The notes below the pieces were generated by a model. The model saw only the letters and a list, made by a program, of their open reading frames with translations. It searched no databases and was not told where the DNA came from. This document shows positions 50,141 through 58,109 of a DNA stretch of 64,000 nucleotides, piece by piece; positions within the stretch are counted from its first letter, which is position 1, and each line of letters starts with the position of its first letter. A program made the position numbers and the translations under genes. This DNA comes from Caenimonas sp. SL110 (GTDB lineage Bacteria; Pseudomonadota; Gammaproteobacteria; Burkholderiales; Burkholderiaceae_C), in the NCBI RefSeq assembly GCF_001044395.1, contig NZ_JANU01000031.1, positions 62,001 through 126,000 on the forward strand, written 5' to 3'.

Positions 50141-51421
50141 GTGAATCCATCTGATCTTGACCTGGCGCAGGGCGCGAAGGCACTGGGCGCAGCGCTCGCT
50201 GTCGGCCTGATGGTCGGCCTTGAACGTGGCTGGCGTGATCGCGAGCTTCCCGAAGGCGGCCGCGTGGCCGGGCTGCGCACGTTTGCACTCATCGGCCTGC
50301 TGGGCGGGCTGCTCGCATTGCTGGGATCGGGCACCGGGCAGCAACTGCTTTTGGCAAGCGGCCTGCTGGCGGTGGTACTGCTCTTTGCGGTGTCGTTTCG
50401 CCGTGCCTCCGAGGCTGCGGGTTCGCTCAGCATCACGACCGCCGTCGCCGCCATGGCGACTTTCGGGCTGGGGGCGCTGGCCGCACACGGACACGCCGTG
50501 CTGGCGGTGGGCGCTGCGGTTGTCGTGGCACTCCTGCTCGATCTGAAACCCGAGCTGCATCGATGGATGCGGCTGATCCAACCCGACGAGCTCAACGCGA
50601 TCCTGCAACTGGGTGTGTTGAGCGCGGTGGTGCTGCCGCTGCTGCCCGATGCCGGGTACGGGCCGTACAAGGCACTCAATCCCTATCAACTGTGGCTGGC
50701 CGTGGTGCTGGTTGCCGCGTTGTCGCTGTTCGGGCATGCGGCGATGCGTTTGCGCGGCGCACGACAAGGCCTGCTCTGGATGGGACTGTTTGGTGGGCTG
50801 GCGTCATCCACTGCGGCGACCCTCGCATTGGCCCGGGCCGCGCGGGCGCACACCGCCATTCAGGGGACCGCAGCCGCTGCGATCATGCTGGCGAGCAGCG
50901 TGATGTTCTTTCGCATGGCGGTGCTGGTCGTTGCGCTGCAGCCCGAACTGGCGGCAGGCATAGGCCTGTTGCTCGTGCTGCCGGGGGTCACGGCGCTCAT
51001 TGCTGCAGCAGCGCTTTGGCGACGCGGTGCAGCACGCGAAACGGCTTCAATCGAAGCGCAGGTGAAAGTATTCGACCTGCCGACGGCATTGGGGTTTGGC
51101 GTCGTCCTGGGCATCGTGGCCGTGGCGATTCGGGCTGGCAAGCAAGTCCTGGGAGATGCCGGCATCTACGGCATCGCGTTCATCTCCGGGTTGGCCGATG
51201 TGGATGCCATTCTGGTCTCCAGTGTGCAGATGCATGAGCAGGGACAACTCGCAGCGAATGCCGCAACGACTGCCATCTTGCTGGCCGCAGGCGCCAACCT
51301 GGTCAGCAAGGCGGCGCTGGCCTTCGGCATTGGCGGCGCAAAGCTGGGATGGCGCGTGCTGTCAGGCTTTGGGGCGATTGCTGTGGTCGGGGCCGTCGGC
51401 TACGGCTGGCAGTACGGATAG
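50141..51421 (+). CDS. MgtC/SapB-DUF4010 family membrane protein
   Basis: 426 residues with about twelve hydrophobic segments. The N-terminal part has the MgtC-like LGAALAVGLMVGLERGWRDR and GLRTFALIGLLGG; the C-terminal half is DUF4010-like (LGVLSAVVLPLLPDAGYGP; MGLFGGLASSTAATLALAR). Substrate or role unknown. Start GTG at 50141. The last 60 bases overlap, tail to tail, with the SulP gene. Confidence 0.88.
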   Translation: MNPSDLDLAQGAKALGAALAVGLMVGLERGWRDRELPEGGRVAGLRTFALIGLLGGLLALLGSGTGQQLLLASGLLAVVLLFAVSFRRASEAAGSLSITTAVAAMATFGLGALAAHGHAVLAVGAAVVVALLLDLKPELHRWMRLIQPDELNAILQLGVLSAVVLPLLPDAGYGPYKALNPYQLWLAVVLVAALSLFGHAAMRLRGARQGLLWMGLFGGLASSTAATLALARAARAHTAIQGTAAAAIMLASSVMFFRMAVLVVALQPELAAGIGLLLVLPGVTALIAAAALWRRGAARETASIEAQVKVFDLPTALGFGVVLGIVAVAIRAGKQVLGDAGIYGIAFISGLADVDAILVSSVQMHEQGQLAANAATTAILLAAGANLVSKAALAFGIGGAKLGWRVLSGFGAIAVVGAVGYGWQYG

Positions 51422-53152
51422 CCGGGGCGTGCTGCCCTCGCCAGCGAGCAGGCCGATCGCTTCATGCAAGCTCAGAAACGGCTTGTTGACCAGCTGTCCC
51501 GGCAAGCTGGTGTGCTTGAGCCGGTCCATCACCGGCCCGCGCACCTCGGCCAGATGCATCTGGATGCCGCGCTCGCGCAGATCGGAGTGAAGGCGCTGTA
51601 GCGCCTCGACGGCGGTGAGATCGATGTGGCCTACGGAGGACAGGTCCAGCACCAGGTGACGCACATCACCCAGGCGGGCTATCTCTTCCTCGATACGCCG
51701 CACCACCGCCGGAATGTTGGCAAAAAACAGGCTCTCGTCCACGCGCAGCAGCAGCAGTCCGGGGTAGGTCCTGACGGAAAAACGGCGCTCATTGCGAAAG
51801 TGTTCGCTTTCACCGACACGGCCCACCACCGCCATGTGCGGACGGCTCGCGCGCCAGAGAAAGGTGCCGATCGACATGGCGACTCCCAGCCCCACGCCTG
51901 CCTCCACGCCCAGGCCCAGTACGCCGATGGCAGTGACCAGCCACGCGACAGCGTCTGCCCGGTCGTAGTGCCACGCGTGCCGCAAGGTCGCGATGTCGAT
52001 GAGACCGACGACGGCCACGATGATGGTGGCGGCAAGCACTGCGAGCGGGAGCCGTTCAAACAGGCCCGTGAGGCCCAGCAGGACCAGCGCCATGAGAGCC
52101 GCTGCCACCACGCCCGCGAGCGGGCTGCGAGCGCCCGCAGCGAAGTTGACCCCGCTGCGCGCGAATCCGCCGGTCACCGGAAATCCGCCCGAGAGTGCGC
52201 TGGCCAGATTGGCTGCGCCCAGACCCCGCAGTTCGGCGTCGGGGTTGATCCGCTCGCCCCGCTTGATCGCAAGCGACTGCGCAACCGACACGCTCTCGAC
52301 AAAGCCGATCAGCGCGATCATCACCGCCGGCACGGCGAGCGCCTGCAGTTGCGGCATTGTGGGCATGGTGACGGCGAGCCTGGGCAGGCCGGCGGGGATT
52401 ACACCCACCACCGCAATACCGGCACCGGTATCCAGGGCGAAGGCGGCCACCGCCGCGATCGCAACCAGCACCACCACCATGGGCGCCAGCTTCGGGACGA
52501 TGTCGGCGGTTTTGGCTCCCAGTCCCATGCTGCGCAACCCCTGGGCCAGAAATCGACGCGATGCCCACAGCGCCGCCGCCGAAGAAACGCCCAGAATCGC
52601 GGTGGGCAGGTGCAGTTGCCCTGCGTGCGACACCAGCGACACGAGTAGCTCCAGCGCCGTGTCCCCCTTGGCAGGAACACCCAGCAGCGGCTTGAGCTGA
52701 CCGATCGCAATCAGCACGGCGGAGCCAGTGACGAAGCCAGAGATCACCGGGTGACTCAAGAGGTTCGCCACGAATCCCATCCGCAGCACGCCAAGCAGCA
52801 AAAGCACCACCCCGCCGATCAGCGCCAGCAGCATGGAGAGCAGCACATAGTCGGCACTGCCTGCCACCGCAAGCGGGGTCACCGCTGCTGCCGTCATCAA
52901 CGAGGCAACCGCGACCGGACCCACGGACAAGGTCATGCTGGAGCCCAATACCGCATAGGCCAGCAGAGGCAGCAGGCTTGCATACATTCCCACGTGCGCA
53001 GGCAAACCTGCAAGCATTGCGTACGCCAGGCTCTGGGGCACCAGCAGGATGGTCACCACGATGCCAGCTACGGCATCCTGGGCGGCCTTGCCGCGGTCGT
53101 AGCCGGCAATCCATGAGGGCAGCCATGTTCGCGCAGATAGAAGAGTTTTCAT
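51362..53152 (-). CDS. SulP family anion transporter with STAS domain
   Basis: 596 residues. The transmembrane part opens AAQDAVAGIVVTILLVPQSL AYAMLAGLP (two parts) and contains the TGSAVLIAIGQLK and LGAANLASALSGGFPVTGGF SulP motifs. The cytosolic STAS domain (about 450-570) includes VRHLVLDLSSVGHIDLTAVE. Imports sulfate, bicarbonate or another anion; the substrate is not determined. A near-consensus promoter drives it (53194-53222). Confidence 0.92.
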   Translation of the reverse strand: MKTLLSARTWLPSWIAGYDRGKAAQDAVAGIVVTILLVPQSLAYAMLAGLPAHVGMYASLLPLLAYAVLGSSMTLSVGPVAVASLMTAAAVTPLAVAGSADYVLLSMLLALIGGVVLLLLGVLRMGFVANLLSHPVISGFVTGSAVLIAIGQLKPLLGVPAKGDTALELLVSLVSHAGQLHLPTAILGVSSAAALWASRRFLAQGLRSMGLGAKTADIVPKLAPMVVVLVAIAAVAAFALDTGAGIAVVGVIPAGLPRLAVTMPTMPQLQALAVPAVMIALIGFVESVSVAQSLAIKRGERINPDAELRGLGAANLASALSGGFPVTGGFARSGVNFAAGARSPLAGVVAAALMALVLLGLTGLFERLPLAVLAATIIVAVVGLIDIATLRHAWHYDRADAVAWLVTAIGVLGLGVEAGVGLGVAMSIGTFLWRASRPHMAVVGRVGESEHFRNERRFSVRTYPGLLLLRVDESLFFANIPAVVRRIEEEIARLGDVRHLVLDLSSVGHIDLTAVEALQRLHSDLRERGIQMHLAEVRGPVMDRLKHTSLPGQLVNKPFLSLHEAIGLLAGEGSTPRLSVLPAVADGPDHSNRPKA

Positions 53153-53169
53153 GACGTGGGGCGCTGTCG

Positions 53170-53198
53170 TTGTGAATTGATATATTCCATAATATTAT
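53170..53198 (+). promoter_or_regulatory. Promoter of the DUF302 gene
   Basis: TTGTGA, 17 bases, TATTAT. Its -10 overlaps the -10 of the opposing SulP promoter, and a TGATATATT copy (53178-53186) lies in its spacer. Confidence 0.55.
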
Positions 53199-53222
53199 AT
53201 TTACTGATATATTGTCTATCAA
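53194..53222 (-). promoter_or_regulatory. Promoter of the SulP gene
   Basis: On the minus strand TTGATA, 17 bases, TATAAT. A TGATATATT copy (53205-53213) lies in the spacer. Transcription would start near 53187, giving a leader of about 35 bases. Confidence 0.7.
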
Positions 53223-53238
53223 CCAACCAGGACAAACC

Positions 53239-53628
53239 ATGTACGGACATCACATTGAAATCGCAGGACCCTTTGACACCGCAATCGAACGCGTTGTCGC
53301 CGCGCTCAAAACCGAGGGTTTCGGCGTGCTGAGCGACATCGACATTCAAAAGGCCATGAAGGAAAAGCTGGGCAAGGACATCCCTGCTCACCGGATTCTG
53401 GGTGCGTGCAATCCGCCATTGGCCTACCAGGCCCTTGAGGCCGACCCCGAGATCAGCCTCTTGCTGCCGTGCAACGTCACGGTGCGAGAGGTGGAGAACG
53501 GCCGCATCAGCGTCGGATTTCTCGATCCGCACATGATGGCCAAACTCTCGCCGCTTGCGGGTATGCAAGCGGTCGCCGACGAGGCGGGCAAGCGCCTGGA
53601 CCGCGCGCGGGCTGCATTGACGCAGTAG
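53239..53628 (+). CDS. DUF302 protein
   Basis: 129 residues of the DUF302 fold, seen in FDTAIERVVAALKTEGFGVL SDID (two parts), DIPAHRILGACNPPLAYQAL and LLPCNVTVRE; the cysteine in GACNPP is conserved in the family. An AGGA site precedes the ATG at 53239. Function unknown. It is divergent from SulP, with overlapping promoters, which suggests opposite or coordinated control. Confidence 0.88.
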   Translation: MYGHHIEIAGPFDTAIERVVAALKTEGFGVLSDIDIQKAMKEKLGKDIPAHRILGACNPPLAYQALEADPEISLLLPCNVTVREVENGRISVGFLDPHMMAKLSPLAGMQAVADEAGKRLDRARAALTQ

Positions 53629-53697
53629 AACCTGCTGGGGTGATTCCCCATGCGCCCTGCCGGACCTCTCGGTATCCTGTCCTGCAGGAGATCACGC

Positions 53698-54510
53698 ATG
53701 GACCAGCCGATTCCAGAAGGCATTGCTGCCGCAGACCCTGCGGTTGCCGCGTCACCTGCAGAGCCTGCACGGCCGCACGCGCGACCGGTCGCGTTCACGG
53801 CACCGCTGCGCTGGCTCTCACGAGGCGCGCAGGACCTGGCCGCCGCACCCGGTATCGCGCTCTTGTACGGCACGTGTTTCTGGCTCATGGCGCTGATTCT
53901 TGGGGCGGTGTTCAGGCACCGCCCGGAATACACGATGACCATCGTTTCGGGTTGCCTGCTGGTGGGCCCCTTTTTGGCGATGGGCCTGTACGAAGTGAGC
54001 CGGCGGCGCGAGAAGGGCCTGCCGCAGTCACTGGGCGCTTCGCTGACCTGCTGGGACAAGCACCTCGGGAGCATGGGGCTGCTGGTGCTGGTGCTCACGG
54101 TGCTGGAGCTGTTGTGGGGACGCGCCTCGCTGGTGGTGTTCGCGGTGTTCTTCAACACCGGCATGCCCTCGAGCGCGAGCGTGTTGCAGGCGGTGTTCAA
54201 TCCGGCCAACTGGCAGTTCCTGGCCGTCTACACGCTCGTTGGTGGCGCGTTCGCGGCGCTGGTCTTTTGCAGCATGGTGGTCGCGATCCCGATGGTGCTC
54301 GATCGCGACACCGATGCGATCACGGCAGCGATCACCAGTTTCAGCGTTGTCTTTACGAACGTGGCAACGATGCTGTTCTGGGGTGCGCTGGTGGTGACGC
54401 TCACCCTTGTCGCGCTATGGCCGTGGGCGCTGGGCGTGCTGGTTGTTGGGCCGTTGCTGGGGCATGCGACCTGGCATGCGTATCGGGAGACGGTGGGGTG
54501 GGATGGTTGA
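53698..54510 (+). CDS. DUF2189 integral membrane protein
   Basis: 270 residues with about six hydrophobic segments; GLYEVSRRREKGLPQSL and the paired hydrophobic hairpins match DUF2189. The first 45 residues are Pro/Ala-rich and cytosolic. AGGAG precedes the ATG at 53698. Function unknown. Followed by a strong terminator. Confidence 0.85.
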   Translation: MDQPIPEGIAAADPAVAASPAEPARPHARPVAFTAPLRWLSRGAQDLAAAPGIALLYGTCFWLMALILGAVFRHRPEYTMTIVSGCLLVGPFLAMGLYEVSRRREKGLPQSLGASLTCWDKHLGSMGLLVLVLTVLELLWGRASLVVFAVFFNTGMPSSASVLQAVFNPANWQFLAVYTLVGGAFAALVFCSMVVAIPMVLDRDTDAITAAITSFSVVFTNVATMLFWGALVVTLTLVALWPWALGVLVVGPLLGHATWHAYRETVGWDG

Positions 54511-54554
54511 GCGACCGGCTGCTCAGCGGGTAACGCGCCATGGTGTCTCAAGAA

Positions 54555-54587
54555 AAAGGCCTGCTACCAAATGGATAGCAGGCCTTT
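54555..54587 (+). terminator. Terminator after the DUF2189 gene
   Basis: AAAGGCCTGCTA, 9-base loop, TAGCAGGCCTTT: a 12-bp perfect stem flanked by A and T runs, so it can work on both strands. Confidence 0.85.
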
Positions 54588-54615
54588 CTGGTGTTACCGG
54601 CAGGAGTTGCCCAGG

Positions 54616-55080
54616 CTATTTCGAGTAGCTCTTGCTACACGCGCCACCGCTCGCCAGCTGTAGCTTTGCCACTGCGGCCTTGCCTTGCTCTTCCGGGACC
54701 GCCTCCAGGTCCGCTCCGCCCACGAAGACGCCCAGCTTGATGAACTGCCGGTAGAAATAGTTCTTGCCGGCGTCCACCAGAATCGAGAGGTCGTTAGGAG
54801 AAAACTCGGACTCGGTGGAGAGCGTGTGATTGCCGGGAGCCACTTGTGTGTAGAAGAAAACGTCCGGTGCGGACTCGCCGACGCACTTGCCATCGAGCCA
54901 GACGTCCTTCTTGAGTGCCTTTCCAACAAAGCTGTCCCGATAGATGTACACGCCAGCCTTGCCGGACTCAGGCTGCGCAAACTGCTTGGCCCTGTTCGAC
55001 GCCTCTTGCGATTCCATCTTCACGGAAGCGCATCCGGTAACCAGTGCCAAAACCAACATGCTGACTGCAAGCTTCTTCAT
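54616..55080 (-). CDS. DUF2846 lipoprotein
   Basis: 154 residues. Lipoprotein signal MKKLAVSMLVLALVTGCASV with cysteine at the lipobox. The body contains GKAGVYIYRDSFVGKALKKD and APGNHTLSTESEFSPNDL, which match DUF2846. GAGGGAGAG precedes the ATG at 55080. Probably sits in the outer membrane; function unknown. Confidence 0.85.
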   Translation of the reverse strand: MKKLAVSMLVLALVTGCASVKMESQEASNRAKQFAQPESGKAGVYIYRDSFVGKALKKDVWLDGKCVGESAPDVFFYTQVAPGNHTLSTESEFSPNDLSILVDAGKNYFYRQFIKLGVFVGGADLEAVPEEQGKAAVAKLQLASGGACSKSYSK

Positions 55081-55178
55081 GACTCTCCCTCTCATTGATA
55101 AGAGCGGGGAATTTACACGAACTCATCAGCAAGGCGCCGACCGCAAAAGTAGGGGCTTGCGAGAAATGAAAACAAAAA

Positions 55179-55207
55179 AAGCTCGCTATCTATTCGATAG
55201 CGAGCTT
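55179..55207 (-). terminator. Terminator of tRNA-Lys
   Basis: AAGCTCGCTATC, TATTC, GATAGCGAGCTT. Read on the minus strand, the 12-bp stem is followed by a run of seven T, just after the tRNA. Confidence 0.88.
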
Positions 55208-55228
55208 CAAGGTGCCTGACGGCAATTC

Positions 55229-55304
55229 TGGTAGGACGTACTGGATTCGAACCAGTGACCAACGGATTAAAAGTCCGCTGCTCTACCAACTGAGCTAACG
55301 TCCC
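55229..55304 (-). tRNA. tRNA-Lys (anticodon TTT)
   Basis: 76 bases including an encoded CCA. The acceptor pair GGGACGT/ACGTCCT, D arm TTAGCTCAGTTGGTAGAGC, anticodon loop CTTTTAA and T arm with GGTTCGAATCC all fold. Anticodon TTT reads Lys codons AAA/AAG. Confidence 0.97.
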
Positions 55305-55316
55305 GCAAAGCCTGCG

Positions 55317-55322
55317 ATTATA
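55317..55322 (-). promoter_or_regulatory. -10 of the tRNA-Lys promoter
   Basis: Consensus TATAAT on the minus strand 12 bases before the mature tRNA end, overlapping the stop codon of tcdA. The -35 is weak. Confidence 0.5.
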
Positions 55323-56136
55323 GCGTCTGCGTTTCGGACTTCTGGCTGGCCAGCTGGTCCAGCACCCACCCAGCGGCGCATTGGCCGAAAGTTGCCGTGA
55401 CGCTCACCACCGATCCGTATCCGCTGCAATTGAGCGTGCCGTCGCCTTCCTCGGCGCCCGCTACGGCACATGATGCGTCTGGCGGCGCAACCGCTTCACG
55501 GCTGAAAACACACGCCACACCCATCTTCTTTCCCTCGCGCGGCGCGCCGTGGGATTTGCGCAGGCGATAGCGAACCTGGGCGAGCAAGGGGTCGTGCGTG
55601 GTGTTGGCAAGGTCGTCGATGTCCACCTTGTGGGCCAGGCGCTTGCCGCCGGCTGCACCCACCGCGATGAACAGGGTCCTGGTGCGACGCGCCCACTCGG
55701 CCATCGCCACTTTCGCCTTGACCTGGTCGCAGGCATCGATCACCGCCGTGACGCCCTGGGGCAATAGCTGCGGCCAGTTCTCAGGCTCGGCAAATTCCTC
55801 GACGCAATTGACGATGCAGGCCGGGTTGATCTGCGCAATGCGCTCGCGCATGGCCTGCACCTTCGCCTTGCCGACCGTGTCCCCCAACGCATGGACCTGC
55901 CGGTTGATGTTGGACTCCGCCACATGGTCCAGGTCGACCAGCGTCAGCTCCCCCACACCGCTGCGGGCCAGCGCCTCCGCCGACCATGAGCCGACGCCGC
56001 CGATGCCGATCACAGCCACATGCGATTTGCGGATGGAGGCTGCGCCCTGCACGCCATAGAGGCGCTCGAGCCCGCCGAAGCGGCGCTGCAGGTCGGGGGT
56101 GTCGTTGATGTCGCTGATGTCATTAAGTGGGGTCAC
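55318..56136 (-). CDS. tcdA: tRNA threonylcarbamoyladenosine dehydratase
   Basis: ThiF/MoeB/E1-like ATPase, 272 residues, forming cyclic t6A in ANN-decoding tRNAs. The nucleotide fold is GIGGVGSWSAEALARSGVG with LVDLDHVAESNINRQ; the catalytic-cysteine region reads GVACVFSREAV. The start is taken as GTG at 56136, because GACAAT lies six bases before it; an upstream in-frame start cannot be excluded. The adjacent downstream tRNA-Lys decodes AAR codons, itself a t6A tRNA, which fits only by chance or loosely. Confidence 0.92.
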   Translation of the reverse strand: MTPLNDISDINDTPDLQRRFGGLERLYGVQGAASIRKSHVAVIGIGGVGSWSAEALARSGVGELTLVDLDHVAESNINRQVHALGDTVGKAKVQAMRERIAQINPACIVNCVEEFAEPENWPQLLPQGVTAVIDACDQVKAKVAMAEWARRTRTLFIAVGAAGGKRLAHKVDIDDLANTTHDPLLAQVRYRLRKSHGAPREGKKMGVACVFSREAVAPPDASCAVAGAEEGDGTLNCSGYGSVVSVTATFGQCAAGWVLDQLASQKSETQTL

Positions 56137-56142
56137 ATCGGT

Positions 56143-56148
56143 ATTGTC
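56143..56148 (-). promoter_or_regulatory. -10 hexamer placed for a leaderless tcdA transcript
   Basis: GACAAT on the minus strand ends six bases before the GTG at 56136. Confidence 0.5.
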
Positions 56149-56174
56149 GCTGCGCCACAGCCACGTTCTTCGCA

Positions 56175-56207
56175 AGCCAATTACTTGACGACGGCAAGTA
56201 ATTGGCT
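56175..56207. promoter_or_regulatory. 33-base perfect dyad upstream of the MarR-GNAT gene
   Basis: Arms AGCCAATTACTTG and CAAGTAATTGGCT with a 7-base centre, ending five bases before the ATG at 56212. Its length and position fit a MarR operator for self-control and perhaps for divergent tcdA. Confidence 0.7.
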
Positions 56208-56211
56208 GACC

Positions 56212-57156
56212 ATGTCATTCATGACGAAGAACCCCGCTGTCTCCCCTGCCCAGGTCCAGGCCGTACGGGGTTTCAACCGATTCTGGACACAGCGCATTGG
56301 CGTGCTCGATCCGTACCTGGGCAGCGAGTTGTCCCTGACCGAAGTGCGCGTGCTTTACGAACTCGCGCATCGCGACCAACCCACCGCCTCGGAACTTGGC
56401 CGGGACCTGGGCCTGGATGCGGGCTACCTCAGCCGCATCCTGCGCCGGTTTGAAAGCCGCGGCTGGCTCGCCCGGGCGCCCTCGCCCGCCGACGCGCGGC
56501 AAAGCCTGCTCAAGCTCACCGAGGCGGGTCACGCAGCGTTCGCGCCCCTGCAGCAGCAGTCGCGCGACGAGGCTGCCGCCCTGCTCGCTGCGCTGCCCAG
56601 CGAGGGGCGCGACAAGCTGATCCGCGCGATGACCACCATGCAGCGGCTGCTCGATGACACCGCGAGCCAGCAGCCCAGCGCAATCCTGCTGCGCGATCCG
56701 GGCCCCGGCGACATGGGCTGGGTCGTGATGCAGCACGCGGAAATCTATTGGCGCGAGTACGGCTTCACCAATGAATTCGAAGCGCTGGTCGCCGACATCG
56801 CCGCCAACTACATCCGCAAGTTCAACCCGGCCTGGGACAAAGGCTGGATCGCCGAGATCGACGGCGAACGGGTGGGCTCGGTGTTTGTGGTGCGCAAGTC
56901 GCCTACAGTGGCGCAACTGCGCCTGTTGATCCTCACGCCTTCTGCGCGCGGCAAAGGCCTGGGTGCGCGGCTGGTCGACGAGTGCATCGCGTTCGCGCGC
57001 GGCAAGGGCTATCGCAAGCTGATGCTGTGGACCAACGGGCATCTCGATGCCGCAAGAGCCATCTACAAGTCGCGCGGGTTCACGGTCACCAGCAGCGAAT
57101 CGTTCCACGGCTACGGCCAGCAGCTCACCAGCGAGATCTGGGAGCTCAAGCTCTGA
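56212..57156 (+). CDS. MarR-type regulator fused to a GNAT acetyltransferase
   Basis: 314 residues. Residues 12-150 are a MarR winged helix (SLTEVRVLYELAHRDQPTAS ELGRDLGLDAGYLSRILRRF, two parts). Residues 160-314 are a GNAT domain (LRLLILTPSARGKGLGARLV; LWTNGHLDAARAIYKSRGF). Such fusions are known; the ligand and acyl acceptor are not. Start may be 56212 or 56221; both lie right after the 33-base dyad. A transporter of the EamA type follows 18 bases later and may be its target. Confidence 0.88.
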   Translation: MSFMTKNPAVSPAQVQAVRGFNRFWTQRIGVLDPYLGSELSLTEVRVLYELAHRDQPTASELGRDLGLDAGYLSRILRRFESRGWLARAPSPADARQSLLKLTEAGHAAFAPLQQQSRDEAAALLAALPSEGRDKLIRAMTTMQRLLDDTASQQPSAILLRDPGPGDMGWVVMQHAEIYWREYGFTNEFEALVADIAANYIRKFNPAWDKGWIAEIDGERVGSVFVVRKSPTVAQLRLLILTPSARGKGLGARLVDECIAFARGKGYRKLMLWTNGHLDAARAIYKSRGFTVTSSESFHGYGQQLTSEIWELKL

Positions 57157-57174
57157 GCAATACATGAACAACGC

Positions 57175-58101
57175 ATGAGCAAGGCGCTTTGGGCTGCGGC
57201 TGGGGCAAGCGTGCTGGTGGGCGCGGGCATCGTCGCTTCACGCTACGCGCTGGTGGAAGTGCCGCCGCTGACGCTGGCGATGATCCGATACGCGATTGGG
57301 TTTGCGTGTCTGGCGCCGTTTGCGTTCAGGGATGCGGGGGCGCTGTGGGCGGCATGGACGCCCGGTGTAGAGCGACAGCCGCATGGATTGCGGATCGAGT
57401 CCGCAATGACATCCAGGTGGGACATTCTGGTGCTGGCGGCGTTGGGCATCGGGCAGTTTGGGGTGCTCATTGCGCTGCTGAACTTCGGCTTGAGGCATGT
57501 CGGCGCGGCGCAGGCTGCGTTCATCTTCAGTTTGTTTCCACTACTCACGATGGTGCTTTCGGCGGTGTTGGGGCGCGAGAGGATCACGCGCTTGCTGCTG
57601 GGCGGCGTGGCGTTGTCGATTGCCGGCGTCGCATTGGCGTTGTCGCCGCGCCTGGGAGCTGCGAGCAGCGGTCACTGGTGGGGCGAGCTTGCAGTCGCGG
57701 CTTCAGCGCTGACCGGGGCCGTCTGCACCGTGCTGTACCGGCCCTACCTGCAGCGCTATCCGACGGTGCCGGTCTCCGCGTTCGCGATGCTGGCATCTGT
57801 CATCGCGCTGGCCTTCATCGCGATTGGCGAAGCCTGGCCGTCTCGCATCTTCTCGTTCAGCGCGCAGGCGTGGGCAGCGATGGTCTTTATCGGGGTGTCG
57901 AGCGGGATTGGTTACTTCTGGTGGCTGTATGCACTCAAGAACGAAGCGCCGACCCGCGTCACCGTGTTTCTCGCGCTCAACCCGGTCACCGCGACCTTGC
58001 TCGGCTGGTTGTTGCTGGGTGAATCGGTGCAGGTCGTCGCACTGCCGGCCCTCGTGCTGATTGCCCTTGGGCTGGGGTTGGCTACGCGAGGCGCACGATA
58101 A
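57175..58101 (+). CDS. EamA/DMT family transporter with a repeat-derived loop
   Basis: 308 residues with ten predicted transmembrane helices in two EamA halves (MIRYAIGFACLAPFAF; FNFGLRHVGAAQAAFIFSLF PLLTM; GYFWWLYALKNEAPTRVTVF LALNP). Residues about 62-81 (TPGVERQPHGLRIESAMTSR) are an extra loop encoded by a palindromic repeat (57385-57414) between helices 2 and 3. Probably exports a small metabolite. Close behind the MarR-GNAT gene. Confidence 0.88.
   Translation: MSKALWAAAGASVLVGAGIVASRYALVEVPPLTLAMIRYAIGFACLAPFAFRDAGALWAAWTPGVERQPHGLRIESAMTSRWDILVLAALGIGQFGVLIALLNFGLRHVGAAQAAFIFSLFPLLTMVLSAVLGRERITRLLLGGVALSIAGVALALSPRLGAASSGHWWGELAVAASALTGAVCTVLYRPYLQRYPTVPVSAFAMLASVIALAFIAIGEAWPSRIFSFSAQAWAAMVFIGVSSGIGYFWWLYALKNEAPTRVTVFLALNPVTATLLGWLLLGESVQVVALPALVLIALGLGLATRGAR
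57385..57414. repeat. Palindromic repeat, copy inside the EamA gene
   Basis: GG-ATTGCGGA-TCGAG-TCCGCAAT-GACATCC: 8-bp stem, 5-base loop. Same layout as the copy at 61964, but two stem base pairs are swapped in a compensatory way. Confidence 0.85.
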
Positions 58102-58102
58102 T
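58097..58102 (+). promoter_or_regulatory. -10 hexamer placed for a leaderless transcript
   Basis: GATAAT ends seven bases before the ATG at 58110 and overlaps the last codons of the EamA gene. Confidence 0.6.
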
Positions 58103-58109
58103 CGCCGCC

